Positions 16,920-25,646 are shown, numbered from the stretch's first letter. The stretch is DNA of 64,000 nt from Nocardioides albertanoniae (GCF_006716315.1 NZ_VFOV01000001.1:1656501-1720500); one strand, 5' to 3'. Translations and numbers: made by a program. The notes: generated from the letters alone by a model not told the origin.

Positions 16920-16938
16920 TAAGGTCAGCCTAACCTAA
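16920..16938 (-). promoter_or_regulatory. IdeR/DtxR iron box
   Basis: Read on the minus strand, TTAGGTTAGGCTGACCTTA matches the 19-bp consensus TTAGGTTAGGCTAACCTAA at 17 positions. It precedes the DUF2470 gene, so iron-loaded IdeR would repress that gene. The plus-strand neighbour hrcA is about 200 bases away and has its own CIRCE element. Confidence 0.82.
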
Positions 16939-17060
16939 GGGTGTCTCGATGGCGAGAGATGTGTTCTCTGTCACGATTTCGATGCCATCTCGCCGCCTGG
17001 CGGCGTTCCGGGTCGCGGAACGACCGCCGGAACTGGCTCCCTGCCGGTGAACCGGTAGGA

Positions 17061-17087
17061 TTGGCACTCGCACGGAATGAGTGCCAG
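17061..17087. promoter_or_regulatory. CIRCE element (HrcA operator)
   Basis: The arms TTGGCACTC and GAGTGCCAG are separated by nine bases, fitting TTAGCACTC-N9-GAGTGCTAA with one substitution per arm. It lies 46 bases before hrcA, so HrcA represses its own operon with dnaJ until heat shock. Confidence 0.92.
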
Positions 17088-17133
17088 GCGACCCAAGGTC
17101 TGGCAGCGGACCCGGGGTAGGAAAGGAGCGCGG

Positions 17134-18159
17134 ATGCAGAACGAACGCAGGCTCTCCGTCCTCCGGGCGATCGTCGAGGACTACGTCAAGACCGAGGAGC
17201 CGGTCGGCTCCAAGGCGCTGGTCGAACGACACGGTCTGGGCGTCTCCCCGGCGACAGTGCGCAACGACATGGCCGCGCTGGAGGAGGAGGGCTACATCAC
17301 CGCGCCCCACACCAGCGCCGGCCGCGTGCCCACCGACAAGGGCTACCGCCTCTTCGTCGACCGGCTGACCACGGTCAAGCCGATGACCTCGGCCGAGAAG
17401 CGTGCCATCGCCGGCTTCCTCGACGGTGCCGTCGACCTCGACGACGTCGTCAGCCGTTCGACCCGGCTGCTCTCCCAGCTGACCCGCCAGGTCGCGGTGG
17501 TGCAATACCCCACCCTGAGCCGCTCGACCGTACGCCACGTGGAGCTCGTCGCGCTGGCGCCGACCAGGCTCCTGATCGTCGTCATCCTCAGCACCGGCCG
17601 CGTCGAGCAGCGGATCCTGGAGGTCGCCGAGGAGATCTCCGAGGAGACCCTGGCCCGGCTGCGCGCGCAGATGAACACCGCTGTCTCCGGGGCGATCATC
17701 GCCGACGCGGGCGAAGCGCTGAGCGCGATCGCCCGGCCCGCGGCCGATGCCCCGCAGGACGCTCTCGCCGCCGCGATCGCCGAGTCGCTGATCGAGGCGA
17801 TGAACGACCACCGCTCCGACGAGCGGATCTCCATCGGCGGCACCAGCAACCTGGCCCGTTTCGGCGACAGCTTCGACACCGCCGTACGTCCGCTGCTGGA
17901 GGCCCTCGAGGAGCACGTCATCCTCCTGAAGCTGATGGGGGAGGCCACCGCCGGCGGCCTGGTGACCGTGCGCATCGGCGCCGAAGGCCCCTACCAGGAG
18001 CTGTCGCAGACCAGCGTGGTCGCGACCGGCTACGGACCTGGTGACGAGGCCCTGGCCACGCTGGGCGTGGTCGGGCCGACCCGGATGGACTACCCCGGAT
18101 CCATGGCAGCGGTGCGCGCGGTCGCGCGCTACCTCTCCCGGATCCTCGACGAGGCCTGA
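17134..18159 (+). CDS. hrcA: Heat-shock repressor HrcA
   Basis: A 341-residue HrcA. The winged-helix N-terminus reads [20 protein letters not shown] and [20 protein letters not shown] (recognition helix), followed by [18 protein letters not shown], a strong family signature. The C-terminal GAF-like domain senses GroEL availability. ATG 17134 follows GAAAGGAG; longer frames upstream run through the CIRCE element and are not used. It is followed after 45 bases by dnaJ, the usual actinobacterial hrcA-dnaJ2 pair. Confidence 0.96.
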   Translation: MQNERRLSVLRAIVEDYVKTEEPVGSKALVERHGLGVSPATVRNDMAALEEEGYITAPHTSAGRVPTDKGYRLFVDRLTTVKPMTSAEKRAIAGFLDGAVDLDDVVSRSTRLLSQLTRQVAVVQYPTLSRSTVRHVELVALAPTRLLIVVILSTGRVEQRILEVAEEISEETLARLRAQMNTAVSGAIIADAGEALSAIARPAADAPQDALAAAIAESLIEAMNDHRSDERISIGGTSNLARFGDSFDTAVRPLLEALEEHVILLKLMGEATAGGLVTVRIGAEGPYQELSQTSVVATGYGPGDEALATLGVVGPTRMDYPGSMAAVRAVARYLSRILDEA

Positions 18160-18204
18160 GCAGGCCCCCGAACCCTTTGACGACCTGAGCAGGAACTGAT
18201 TTCG

Positions 18205-19398
18205 ATGGCAGGAAGAGTGACGTTGGACCCCTATGAGCTCCTCGGTGTCGACCGCGACGCCGACGACGTGGCGATCAAGAAGGCCTACCGGAAACTGGCG
18301 CGCCAATATCACCCCGACGTCAACCCCGACGCCGAGTCGCAGGAGAAATTCAAGGAGATCTCCCACGCCTACGAGGTGCTGAGCGACCCGCAGAAGCGGG
18401 CCGCGTTCGACCGCGGCGGCGACCCGTTCGCCGGCGGCTTCGGTGCCCAGGGCGCCGGCTTCTCGTTCACCGACATCATGGACGCCTTCTTCGGCGGCGC
18501 CGGTGCGGGCACCGGTGGCGCCGGCCGCGGCCCCCGTCCCCGCGTACGCCGCGGGCAGGATGCCCTGATCCGTCTCGACATCGAGCTGGCCGAGGCCGCG
18601 TTCGGCGTCACCCGTGACCTCAAGGTCGACACCGCCGTCGTGTGCGACACCTGCGACGGTGACGGTGCCGCGGAGGGCTCCCGCCCGGTGCCGTGCGAGA
18701 CCTGCCACGGCCAGGGCGAGGTCGCGGTCGTGCAGCGCTCCTTCCTGGGCGAGATCCGCACGCTGCGTCCGTGCTCGGCCTGCAACGGCTTCGGCACGGT
18801 CATCCCCGACCCGTGCCGCGACTGCGGTGGCGAGGGGCGCGTGCGCTCGCACCGCACCCTGACCGTCAAGATCCCGCCGGGCGTCGACGACGGCACCCGG
18901 GTGCAGCTCGCCGAGCAGGGCGAGATCGGCCCCGGCGGCGGCCCCGCCGGTGACCTCTACGTCGAGATCCACGTCGCCAAGCACGCCACCTTCACCCGCC
19001 GCGGCAACGACCTGCAGTGCACCGCGAAGGTGCCGATGACGGCGGCGGCCCTGGGCACCACGCTCAACCTGCCGACCCTGGAGGCCGACCTCGCCAAGGA
19101 CGGCTCCGACCTGGTCGACGCCGACGACGCCTCGATCCAGATCGAGCTCCGCCCCGGCACCCAGTCCGGCACCGACCACGTGCTGCGTGGCCGCGGCGTG
19201 CCCGGGCTTCGTGGCGGTCGCGGCGACCTGGTCGTGACCATCAGCGTGGAGACCCCCACCAAGCTCGACCTCGAGCAGGAGGCGCTGCTGCGCCAGCTCG
19301 CCGAGATGCGCGGTGAGGAGGCCACCCAGGGCCAGCTCAAGGCAGCCCACAAGGGCGGCGTCTTCTCCTGGTTCAAGGACACCCTCAACGGGCACTGA
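18205..19398 (+). CDS. dnaJ: Chaperone DnaJ (type I, DnaJ2)
   Basis: A 397-residue type I J-protein that stimulates DnaK ATPase and presents unfolded clients. The J domain ends in HPD at residues 36-38. A Gly/Phe-rich linker ([22 protein letters not shown]) is followed by four CxxCxGxG-type zinc motifs ([32 protein letters not shown]) and the C-terminal client-binding beta domains. As hrcA-linked copy it corresponds to DnaJ2. Regulation through CIRCE with hrcA is expected. Confidence 0.95.
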   Translation: MAGRVTLDPYELLGVDRDADDVAIKKAYRKLARQYHPDVNPDAESQEKFKEISHAYEVLSDPQKRAAFDRGGDPFAGGFGAQGAGFSFTDIMDAFFGGAGAGTGGAGRGPRPRVRRGQDALIRLDIELAEAAFGVTRDLKVDTAVVCDTCDGDGAAEGSRPVPCETCHGQGEVAVVQRSFLGEIRTLRPCSACNGFGTVIPDPCRDCGGEGRVRSHRTLTVKIPPGVDDGTRVQLAEQGEIGPGGGPAGDLYVEIHVAKHATFTRRGNDLQCTAKVPMTAAALGTTLNLPTLEADLAKDGSDLVDADDASIQIELRPGTQSGTDHVLRGRGVPGLRGGRGDLVVTISVETPTKLDLEQEALLRQLAEMRGEEATQGQLKAAHKGGVFSWFKDTLNGH

Positions 19399-19437
19399 TG
19401 TCATGATCGAGCGCCAGCGAGCGAACATTCGGTCGGT

Positions 19438-19488
19438 CATGTCGCTATCTCCGTGTTCTTGCGCTCGCGCTACGGAGGTAGCGACATG
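19438..19488 (+). promoter_or_regulatory. Hairpin sequestering the rsmE ribosome-binding site and start codon
   Basis: The left arm CATGTCGCTATCTCCGT (19438-19454) pairs along 17 positions with ACGGAGGTAGCGACATG (19472-19488), one pair being G-U in RNA. The right arm contains the GGAGGT ribosome site and the ATG of rsmE. The 17-nt loop would leave translation blocked unless the stem is opened or transcription starts inside it. Confidence 0.7.
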
Positions 19489-20229
19489 ACGCTGCCTGTT
19501 CACATCGTCGACTCGCTCGCCGACGCCCGTGTCGGCGACGAGGTCGAGGTGAGCGGTGACGAGGGTCATCACGCGGTCGTCGTGCGACGGCTCCGTCTCG
19601 GCGAGGAGGTCATGCTCACCGACGGCGCCGGCGCCGGCATCACCGGCACGATCTCGGAGACCACCAAGAGGTCGATGACCGTACGCGTCGACGACGTCAT
19701 CCTCGCCGACGCGCCACCCGCTCCCGCGATCACGGTCGTCCAGGCGCTGCCCAAGGGCGACCGCGGCGAGCTCGCCGTCGAGATGCTCACCGAGATCGGC
19801 GTCGCCCGCATCGTCCCGTGGGCGGCGTCGCGCTCGGTCGCGGTCTGGAAGGGCGAGCGCGCGGCGAAGTCACTCGGCAAGTGGCGGGCCACCGCTCGGG
19901 AGGCCGCCAAGCAGTCCCGCCGGCTGTGGCACCCCGAGGTCGAGCCGCTGGCCACCACCGATGCCGTCGTGGCCATGATCGAAGCCGCCGACGTCGCCGT
20001 CGTGCTCCACGAGGACGGCACCCTCCCGCTCGGCGCGGTCCCGGTCACCGACGAGGGCACCATCCTGGTCGTCGTCGGCCCCGAAGGCGGCCTGAGCGAC
20101 GACGAGGTCGCCGGTTTCGAGAAGGCCGGCGCCACCACCGTCCGCCTCGGCGCCGAGGTGCTGCGCACCTCCACCGCCGGCGTCGCCGCCACCGCGGCTC
20201 TCCTGGCGCGCACCCTGCGCTGGGCCTGA
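19486..20229 (+). CDS. rsmE: 16S rRNA m3U1498 methyltransferase RsmE
   Basis: A 247-residue SPOUT-class methyltransferase that methylates N3 of U1498 in 16S rRNA. The N-terminal PUA-like part (GDEGHHAVVVRRLRLGEEVMLTDG) precedes the SPOUT knot with QALPKGDRGELAVEMLTEIGV, RWRATAREAAKQSRR-like helices and the SAM-binding VVVGPEGGLSDDEV plus LRLGAEVLRTSTAGVAA signature. ATG 19486 follows GGAGGT; the longer frame from 19453 is not used. It is downstream of hrcA-dnaJ, a common actinobacterial order, but separated by an 87-bp region that holds a strong hairpin covering its start. Confidence 0.95.
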   Translation: MTLPVHIVDSLADARVGDEVEVSGDEGHHAVVVRRLRLGEEVMLTDGAGAGITGTISETTKRSMTVRVDDVILADAPPAPAITVVQALPKGDRGELAVEMLTEIGVARIVPWAASRSVAVWKGERAAKSLGKWRATAREAAKQSRRLWHPEVEPLATTDAVVAMIEAADVAVVLHEDGTLPLGAVPVTDEGTILVVVGPEGGLSDDEVAGFEKAGATTVRLGAEVLRTSTAGVAATAALLARTLRWA

Positions 20230-20306
20230 CCCGTCACGAGACGTCGGCCGGCGACGTTTCACGATCGGGAACGGCCTGCCCGGCGTGGTGGGTTTCTCGT
20301 GACGGG
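20230..20306. repeat. Long-range inverted repeat after rsmE
   Basis: CCCGTCACGAGA (20230-20241) begins directly at the rsmE stop codon and is matched perfectly by TCTCGTGACGGG (20295-20306). A smaller stem ACGTCG/CGACGT lies inside (20241-20257). It may end rsmE transcription or form a structured leader for the lipoprotein gene. Confidence 0.6.
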
Positions 20307-20327
20307 GTGGAGCGTGACGATGGACGC

Positions 20328-20807
20328 ATGAGGAGCACACCTACGGTTCACGGGCGCCGGTTGGCCGCGATCGCGATGGTCGGGGTGCTGGCCGGGGCGG
20401 CCGGCTGCGGCAGCGACGGCGCGGTCGCCGAGGATCCGGACGCCTCCGCTGCGCCCTCGGAGAAGCCGTCCGCCCAGGTCAGCACCCCGCCGCGTACGGC
20501 CGAGCTGATCACGCTGGCGACGCCGGCCGAGGGTGCGAAGGTGGCCGACACCTTCGAGGCCTCGGGCAAGGCCAACTCGCCCGAGGCGAACGTGCCGTGG
20601 GAGATCCAGGACTCCACGGGCAAGGCGGTCCTCGACGGCGCGGCCACGGCCGACGGCTGGATGGACAAGCTCTACCCGTGGTCGACGACCGTCGACGTCT
20701 CCGGGCTCGAGCCGGGCACCTACACCTTCATCGCCCGCACCGACGACACCTCCGACGGCGAGGGCAAGCCCGCAGAGGAGGTCGGCGCGAAGATCACGGT
20801 CGAGTAG
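20328..20807 (+). CDS. Lipoprotein with Gmad2-like Ig domain
   Basis: A 159-residue lipoprotein. A signal peptide with lipobox GAAGC ends at Cys27, a Ser/Pro/Glu linker follows, and residues about 63-159 form one beta-sandwich domain: ITLATPAEGAKVADTFEASGKA ... VPWEIQDSTGKAV ... PGTYTFIARTDDTSDGEGK. The opening 'TPAEGAKV' strand, 'WEIQD' and the terminal 'DDTSDGEG' match the Gmad2 immunoglobulin-like domain known from spore-germination and actinobacterial lipoproteins. Its role at the cell surface is unknown. Confidence 0.75.
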   Translation: MRSTPTVHGRRLAAIAMVGVLAGAAGCGSDGAVAEDPDASAAPSEKPSAQVSTPPRTAELITLATPAEGAKVADTFEASGKANSPEANVPWEIQDSTGKAVLDGAATADGWMDKLYPWSTTVDVSGLEPGTYTFIARTDDTSDGEGKPAEEVGAKITVE

Positions 20808-20822
20808 GAGATCATCACTACC

Positions 20823-21875
20823 GTGATCCTCACCGAACGCCGGCTCAACCGGACGCTCCTGCTGCGCCAGCACCTGCTCTCACGGGTCGCGATGACACCG
20901 GCCGAGATGATCGAGCACCTGGTCGGCCTCCAGGCGCAGGACCAGCTGCCACCGTTCTTCGCTCTCGCGGCCCGGCTGGAGTCGCTCGATCCGTACGCGC
21001 TCAGCGCTCAGCTCGAGGCGAGCGAGCTCGTCCGGCTCTCCTCGCTGCGCTCGACGATCCACATGCACACCGCCGCCGACGCCGCGCTGATCAGGGCCTG
21101 GACCCAGCCGGTGCACGACTACTACACCCAGCGGGTCGAGATCATCCGCCCGGCCGCGCAGCTGCCCGGTTTCGTGGAGGCGACCGAAGACGTGCTGGCC
21201 CTCGGCGCCCTGCCCAACGCCGCCCTCGAGGCAGGCCTGGTCGACCACTTCCCGGGTGTGCCCGCCAAGGCGCTGGGGCTGCGCGCGCGCAACGAGCTGC
21301 CGCTGGTGCAGCTGCCGCCCCGGGGGCTGTGGAAGGGGTCCGGCGGCCTGGTCTACGACCTGCTGCCCCGCTGGACCGGCGTCTCCCCGGTGGAGGTCGA
21401 GGATGTGGTGCCGAGCCTGGCGCCCGAGATCGTACGCCGCTTCCTGCGCGCCTTCGGGCCGGCGACCGCCGCCGACATCACCGCCTGGTCGTCGCTGACT
21501 CGTCTCGGTCCGGTCATCAAACGGATCGACGGCCTGGTGACCTATCGCGACGAGGCCGGCAAGACCCTCTACGACGTGCCTGACGCCCCGATCGCCACAG
21601 GCGAGGAGCACGCGCCGGTGCGGTTGCTCGGCACCTACGACAACCTTTGGCTCGCCCACGCCAACCGCGAGCGGATCACCGCCAAGGGCACCCGCAAGGA
21701 GTGGGGCATCGCCCGTGGCGGCGCTGTCATCCTCGCCGGAGGCCACCTCGTCGGGCTCTGGAAACCGGTCGACGGAGAGGTCGTCGTGCAGAAGATGCTG
21801 CGCGACCTCACCCCCGACGAGCGCGACGAGCTGGCCGAGGAGACCGCTCGGGTCGAGGCCCTGCTGGCCGGCTGA
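20823..21875 (+). CDS. Winged-helix (HTH_42/AlkZ-like) protein
   Basis: A 350-residue protein of the winged-helix DNA-binding family that contains the DNA glycosylases AlkZ and YcaQ. It opens with LNRTLLLRQHLLSR, then LVGLQAQDQLPP, the position of the catalytic QxQ (AlkZ) or QxD (YcaQ) motif, here Q-A-Q. Later blocks are LRSTIHMHTAADA, FLRAFGPATAADITAWSSL, LLGTYDNLWLAHANRERI and GGHLVGLWK. AlkZ unhooks interstrand crosslinks and azinomycin adducts, but many family members have unknown substrates. DNA base excision is therefore plausible rather than shown. The gene starts 15 bases after the lipoprotein stop. Confidence 0.72.
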   Translation: MILTERRLNRTLLLRQHLLSRVAMTPAEMIEHLVGLQAQDQLPPFFALAARLESLDPYALSAQLEASELVRLSSLRSTIHMHTAADAALIRAWTQPVHDYYTQRVEIIRPAAQLPGFVEATEDVLALGALPNAALEAGLVDHFPGVPAKALGLRARNELPLVQLPPRGLWKGSGGLVYDLLPRWTGVSPVEVEDVVPSLAPEIVRRFLRAFGPATAADITAWSSLTRLGPVIKRIDGLVTYRDEAGKTLYDVPDAPIATGEEHAPVRLLGTYDNLWLAHANRERITAKGTRKEWGIARGGAVILAGGHLVGLWKPVDGEVVVQKMLRDLTPDERDELAEETARVEALLAG

Positions 21876-21982
21876 AGATCGACGGCGGCCGCGGGCGAAC
21901 TAGCCAGTAGGAGCCGGGCCCGCGCGCCGCGTACGATGGATAGCACCAGCCTCGTGACCAGAAAGGGCCCGCCCGGGCATCC

Positions 21983-23014
21983 ATGACCGATCGACACCCA
22001 AGTCCGCTCCCGAACGACTCCGCGACCACCAAGCACACCGTCGTCGTTCCCAACAGCGTCGACATGGTCACCCTGCTGGGCCCGGCCGATGAGCATCTCG
22101 GCATCATCGAGGCACACTTCGACGCCGACGTGCACGTGCGTGGCAACCGGGTCAGCCTGATCGGCGAGCCCAGCGAGATCGCCATGATCGAGCGGCTGCT
22201 GGAGGAGCTGGTGCAGATCATCCGCACCGGCCAGGGCGTGAGCGGCGAGACCGTCGAGCGTGTGATCGGCATGCTCCAGGCAGACACGACGGAGAAGCCC
22301 GCCGACGTGCTGAGCCTCAACATCCTCTCCAACCGCGGTCGCAGCATCCGTCCCAAGACGCTCAACCAGAAGCGTTACGTCGACGCGATCGACAACCACA
22401 CGGTCACCTTCGGCATCGGCCCGGCCGGCACCGGAAAGACCTATCTCGCGGTCGCCAAGGCCGTGCAGGCGCTGCAGTCCAAGCAGGTCAACCGGATCAT
22501 CCTGTCCCGGCCCGCGGTGGAGGCCGGCGAGAAGCTGGGCTTCCTGCCCGGCACGCTGACCGAGAAGATCGACCCCTACCTGCGCCCGCTCTACGACGCG
22601 CTCCACGACATGATGGACCCCGAGCTGATCCCCAAGCTGATGGCGAGCGGCACCATCGAGGTCGCGCCGCTCGCGTTCCTGCGCGGGCGAAGCCTCAACG
22701 ACTCCTTCATCATCCTCGACGAGGCGCAGAACACGACGCCCGAGCAGATGAAGATGTTCCTGACCCGCCTCGGCTTCGGCTCCAAGATCGTGGTCACCGG
22801 CGACGCGACCCAGACCGACCTCCCCTCAGGCCAGAAGTCGGGCCTCCGGGTCGTCGAGGGCATCCTCGAGGACGTCAAGGACATCAGCTTCAACAACCTG
22901 ACCAGCCACGACGTCGTACGCCACCGCCTGGTCGCCAAGATCGTCGCCGCCTACGAGGACCACGACGCCCGCAGCCAGGCGCAGCCCGAACGCGCCTCGG
23001 GAGAGGGTCGCTGA
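21983..23014 (+). CDS. phoH: PhoH-family ATPase
   Basis: A 343-residue PhoH-like protein. An N-terminal KH-like region (DVHVRGNRVSLIGEPSEI) is followed by a P-loop ATPase core: Walker A GPAGTGKT at residues 146-153, LSRPAVEAGEKLGFLPG, Walker B FIILDEAQNTTPEQMKMFLTR and VVTGDATQTDLP. PhoH proteins next to ybeY are thought to act in RNA metabolism or ribosome quality control. A GAAAGGG ribosome site precedes ATG 21983. It heads the conserved phoH-ybeY-corC-cdd block. Confidence 0.95.
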   Translation: MTDRHPSPLPNDSATTKHTVVVPNSVDMVTLLGPADEHLGIIEAHFDADVHVRGNRVSLIGEPSEIAMIERLLEELVQIIRTGQGVSGETVERVIGMLQADTTEKPADVLSLNILSNRGRSIRPKTLNQKRYVDAIDNHTVTFGIGPAGTGKTYLAVAKAVQALQSKQVNRIILSRPAVEAGEKLGFLPGTLTEKIDPYLRPLYDALHDMMDPELIPKLMASGTIEVAPLAFLRGRSLNDSFIILDEAQNTTPEQMKMFLTRLGFGSKIVVTGDATQTDLPSGQKSGLRVVEGILEDVKDISFNNLTSHDVVRHRLVAKIVAAYEDHDARSQAQPERASGEGR

Positions 23015-23021
23015 GCCCGCG

Positions 23022-23486
23022 ATGAGCACCGAGATCATCAACGAGTCCGAGCAGGAGATCGACGTCGAGCACGTCGCCAAGCTGGCTCGTCACCTGCTCG
23101 AGGAGCTGCGGGTGCACCCGCAGGCCGATCTGCGGATCAAGTTCGGCGACGAGGCCACCATCACCGAGCTCAACGAGCGCTACTTCGACACCGAGGGCCC
23201 GACCGACGTGCTCTCGTTCCCCGGTGACGAGCTCCTCCCCGGCCGACTCGACGAGGAGCCGGAGGAGGGCGACCTGGGCGACATCATCATCGCCCCGACG
23301 ATCGCCGCCAAGCAGGGCGAGGAGGCCGGCCACGGCACCGTCGCGGAGATCGAGCTGCTGACCACACACGGCATCCTCCACCTGCTCGGCTACGACCACG
23401 TGGACCCCGACGAGCACACCGAGATGTTCGCCCTGCAGGCCAAGCTCCTGCAGAGCTGGGGATCCGCAGCCAGAGCACCCGAGTAG
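23022..23486 (+). CDS. ybeY: Endoribonuclease YbeY
   Basis: A 154-residue zinc-dependent RNase used in 16S rRNA 3'-end maturation and 70S quality control. The zinc site HGILHLLGYDH is intact (H116, H120, H126), preceded by PTDVLSFPGDE and LGDIIIAP, both typical of the family. It starts seven bases after phoH and 18 bases before the corC-like gene. Confidence 0.96.
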   Translation: MSTEIINESEQEIDVEHVAKLARHLLEELRVHPQADLRIKFGDEATITELNERYFDTEGPTDVLSFPGDELLPGRLDEEPEEGDLGDIIIAPTIAAKQGEEAGHGTVAEIELLTTHGILHLLGYDHVDPDEHTEMFALQAKLLQSWGSAARAPE

Positions 23487-23504
23487 GAGTCGGTCTAAAC
23501 ACTC

Positions 23505-24911
23505 ATGGACGATGCGAGGCTGCTGATCGCAGCCGCAGTTCTGGTCCTCATCGCCGGCATCTTCTCGGCCGCCGACGCAGCGCTCAGCGCGTTCTCGCGC
23601 GCACGGGCGGGCGAGCTGGTCGCCGAGGGCCGCGCCGGCGCCAAGCGCCTGGTGGCGGTGGTCGACGACCCCGCCCGCTACGTCAACACGGTGCTGCTGC
23701 TGCGGATGCTGTGCGAGATCGGCGCGACCGTGCTGGCCGCGCTGTGGGCCTACGACACCTACCAGGGGCGCTGGTGGCCGACCGTGCTCACCACCACCGC
23801 CACGATGACGGTGGTCTCCTTCGTGGTCATCGGCGTCGGTCCGCGCACGCTGGGCCGCCAGCACCACGAGGGCATCGCCCTCGCGGTCGCCGGCCCGATC
23901 GGCATGATCACCACGGTGCTGGGCCCGATCCCGACCCTGCTGATCATGCTCGGCAACGCGCTCACCCCGGGCAAGGGTTTCCGCAAGGGCCCGTTCTCCA
24001 CGGAGACCGAGCTGCGTGAGCTGGTCGACATCGCCGAGGCCTCCGACCTGATCGAGGCCGACGAGCGCCGGATGATCCACTCCGTCTTCGAGCTCGGCGA
24101 CACCAGCGCCCGCGAGGTGATGGTGCCCCGTGGCGACATCGTCTTCCTCGACCGACGCAAGACCCTGCGTCAGGCGCTCTCGCTCTTCCTGCGCTCCGGC
24201 TTCTCCCGGATGCCGGTCATCGACGACAGCCTCGACGACATCATCGGCATGGTCTACCTCAAGGACGTCGTCGCCCGTGACTTCGAGGCGCCCGAGGTCG
24301 AGACCACCCAGCGCGTCGAGTCGCTGATGCGCAAGCCCACCTGGGTGCCCGACTCCAAGCCCGTCGACGAGCTGCTCGCCGAGATGCAGCAGCACCGTCA
24401 GCACATCGCCGTCGTCGTCGACGAGTATGGCGGCACCGCCGGGCTGGTCACCATCGAGGACATCTTGGAGGAGATCGTCGGCGAGATCACCGACGAATAC
24501 GATGTCGAGGATCGCGAACCCCTCCATCTCGGCGACGGCTCCTGGCGGGTGCCCGCGCGCTTCCTGGTCAGCGACCTCGAGGAGCTGATCGGGTTCCCCG
24601 TCGAGGAGGACGACGTCGACTCCGTACGCGGCCTGATGGCCAAGCACCTCGGCCTGGTGCCGATCCCCGGATCCGACGTCGACGCCTACGGCCTCCACTT
24701 CGAGGCCGAGGAGTCGGCGGGGCGGCGCAACAAGATCGGCACCGTACGCATCAGTGTCGTGGCTCCGGTCGAGGCCGAGTCGGAGACCGCGAGCCACGAC
24801 GGCGGCGACGAGCAGCGCGAGAAGCCGGACAGGTCAGACGACAAGGCCGACGACAGGACCCACGACCGGGTCAAGGACAGGATGAAGGAGGCCCATGCCC
24901 GAGCAGAGTGA
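23505..24911 (+). CDS. Hemolysin/CorC-type membrane protein (DUF21-CBS-CorC_HlyC)
   Basis: A 468-residue protein with an N-terminal DUF21 region of three to four transmembrane helices (LLIAAAVLVLIAGIFSAADAAL...), two CBS domains (REVMVPRGDIVFLD ... SGFSRMPVIDDSLDDIIGMVYLKDV and QHRQHIAVVVDEYGGTAGLVTIEDILEEIVGEI), and a CorC_HlyC domain. Relatives (CorC, MpfA, CNNM) export Mg2+. The C-terminus is a charged Asp/Lys/Arg tail. It overlaps the next gene by 17 bases. An in-operon position with ybeY and era is typical. Confidence 0.9.
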   Translation: MDDARLLIAAAVLVLIAGIFSAADAALSAFSRARAGELVAEGRAGAKRLVAVVDDPARYVNTVLLLRMLCEIGATVLAALWAYDTYQGRWWPTVLTTTATMTVVSFVVIGVGPRTLGRQHHEGIALAVAGPIGMITTVLGPIPTLLIMLGNALTPGKGFRKGPFSTETELRELVDIAEASDLIEADERRMIHSVFELGDTSAREVMVPRGDIVFLDRRKTLRQALSLFLRSGFSRMPVIDDSLDDIIGMVYLKDVVARDFEAPEVETTQRVESLMRKPTWVPDSKPVDELLAEMQQHRQHIAVVVDEYGGTAGLVTIEDILEEIVGEITDEYDVEDREPLHLGDGSWRVPARFLVSDLEELIGFPVEEDDVDSVRGLMAKHLGLVPIPGSDVDAYGLHFEAEESAGRRNKIGTVRISVVAPVEAESETASHDGGDEQREKPDRSDDKADDRTHDRVKDRMKEAHARAE

Positions 24912-25230
24912 GCTCTCGGCCGAGGACCGCAAGCTGGTGACGCTGGCCCGCGCGACGCGAGCCCGCACCGGAGCGGCCGAAGGCGCAGCCGTACGCGATC
25001 TCGACGGCCGCACCTACGCCGCCGCCACCGTGGATCTGGCCGCGCTCCAGATCTCGGCGATCGGCGTCTGCGTGGCGATGGCCGTCGCCTCCGGGTCGAA
25101 GGGGCTCGAGGCCGTCGTCGTGCTCGGCGACTCCGATCAGCCGGCCGCCGAGGATCTGGCCGCCGTCAAGGAGTTCGCGGGCGAGGACGTGCTGGTCCTG
25201 GTCGGTGACCCGCGGGGCAACCTCCGTTAG
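24895..25230 (+). CDS. Degenerate cytidine deaminase-like protein
   Basis: A 111-residue protein in the slot where actinobacteria carry cdd between corC and era. The fold pattern of a cytidine deaminase can be followed (LVTLARATRARTGAAEGAAVRDLDGRTYAAATVDLAALQISAIGVCVAMAVASG), but the zinc-binding HAE/CAE and PCxxC motifs are missing, so it cannot be an active deaminase. A structural or binding role is possible. It begins inside the end of the corC-like gene. The name comes mainly from context and pattern. Confidence 0.6.
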   Translation: MPEQSELSAEDRKLVTLARATRARTGAAEGAAVRDLDGRTYAAATVDLAALQISAIGVCVAMAVASGSKGLEAVVVLGDSDQPAAEDLAAVKEFAGEDVLVLVGDPRGNLR

Positions 25231-25242
25231 ACGGCTGCCGGC

Positions 25243-25524
25243 TCAGCGAGCGGCCCGGTGGCCGCCGGTGTCGGCGACGAGCGGGAGGGTGCCGAGCTCG
25301 ATCGTGACGTGGATCCCGTCCTCGTCGCGGTAGGCGGTGAGGCCGTTCATGGTGGCCATGTCGACGCCCTTCTCACGCATGTGCACGACGATCTGATCGA
25401 TCGCCAGCGCGAGCCGGGCCTGCGAGACGGCCTTGTTGCGCCACTTGACCTGGTTCTCGGTGAAGTAGGGCGATGCCTTCTCCGCAAGTGTGGACACAGC
25501 GTCGCGATGGGCAGCACTGGACAT
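25243..25524 (-). CDS. Small protein of unknown function
   Basis: A 93-residue protein that I do not recognise. The N-terminal two thirds look alpha-helical and charged (TLAEKASPYFTENQVKWRNKAVSQARLALAIDQIVVHMREKGVDMATMNG); the end has short strand-like stretches (GIHVTIELGTLPLV). No membrane segment, signal or metal motif is visible. GC and codon use look like its neighbours, and its frame is free of competing genes, so it is probably real. It is convergent with the deaminase-like gene (12 bp gap) and divergent from the oxidoreductase. Confidence 0.5.
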   Translation of the reverse strand: MSSAAHRDAVSTLAEKASPYFTENQVKWRNKAVSQARLALAIDQIVVHMREKGVDMATMNGLTAYRDEDGIHVTIELGTLPLVADTGGHRAAR

Positions 25525-25633
25525 GAAGACCCTCCAGGGTGCACGAGGTGGGGGAGCCCGACACAGAGGCGTCGGAGCTTGCGACTGTAAGCGAACTACC
25601 CGAAAAATCGAAACCGGATGTCCAGCGGGCGAG

Positions 25634-25639
25634 TAAAGT
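25634..25639 (+). promoter_or_regulatory. Putative -10 hexamer of the 10-methyl fatty acid operon
   Basis: TAAAGT is followed by seven bases and the GTG at 25647, which decides the start in favour of this GTG over the in-frame ATG at 25539. Confidence 0.45.
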
Positions 25640-25646
25640 CGATCGG

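Noticed and set aside
16930..19572. 880-codon minus-strand frame opposite hrcA-dnaJ
   Set aside because: Shadow frame from high GC; hrcA and dnaJ have full family signatures on the plus strand. The same applies to the long minus-strand frames at 22890-24797 and 34072-35844.
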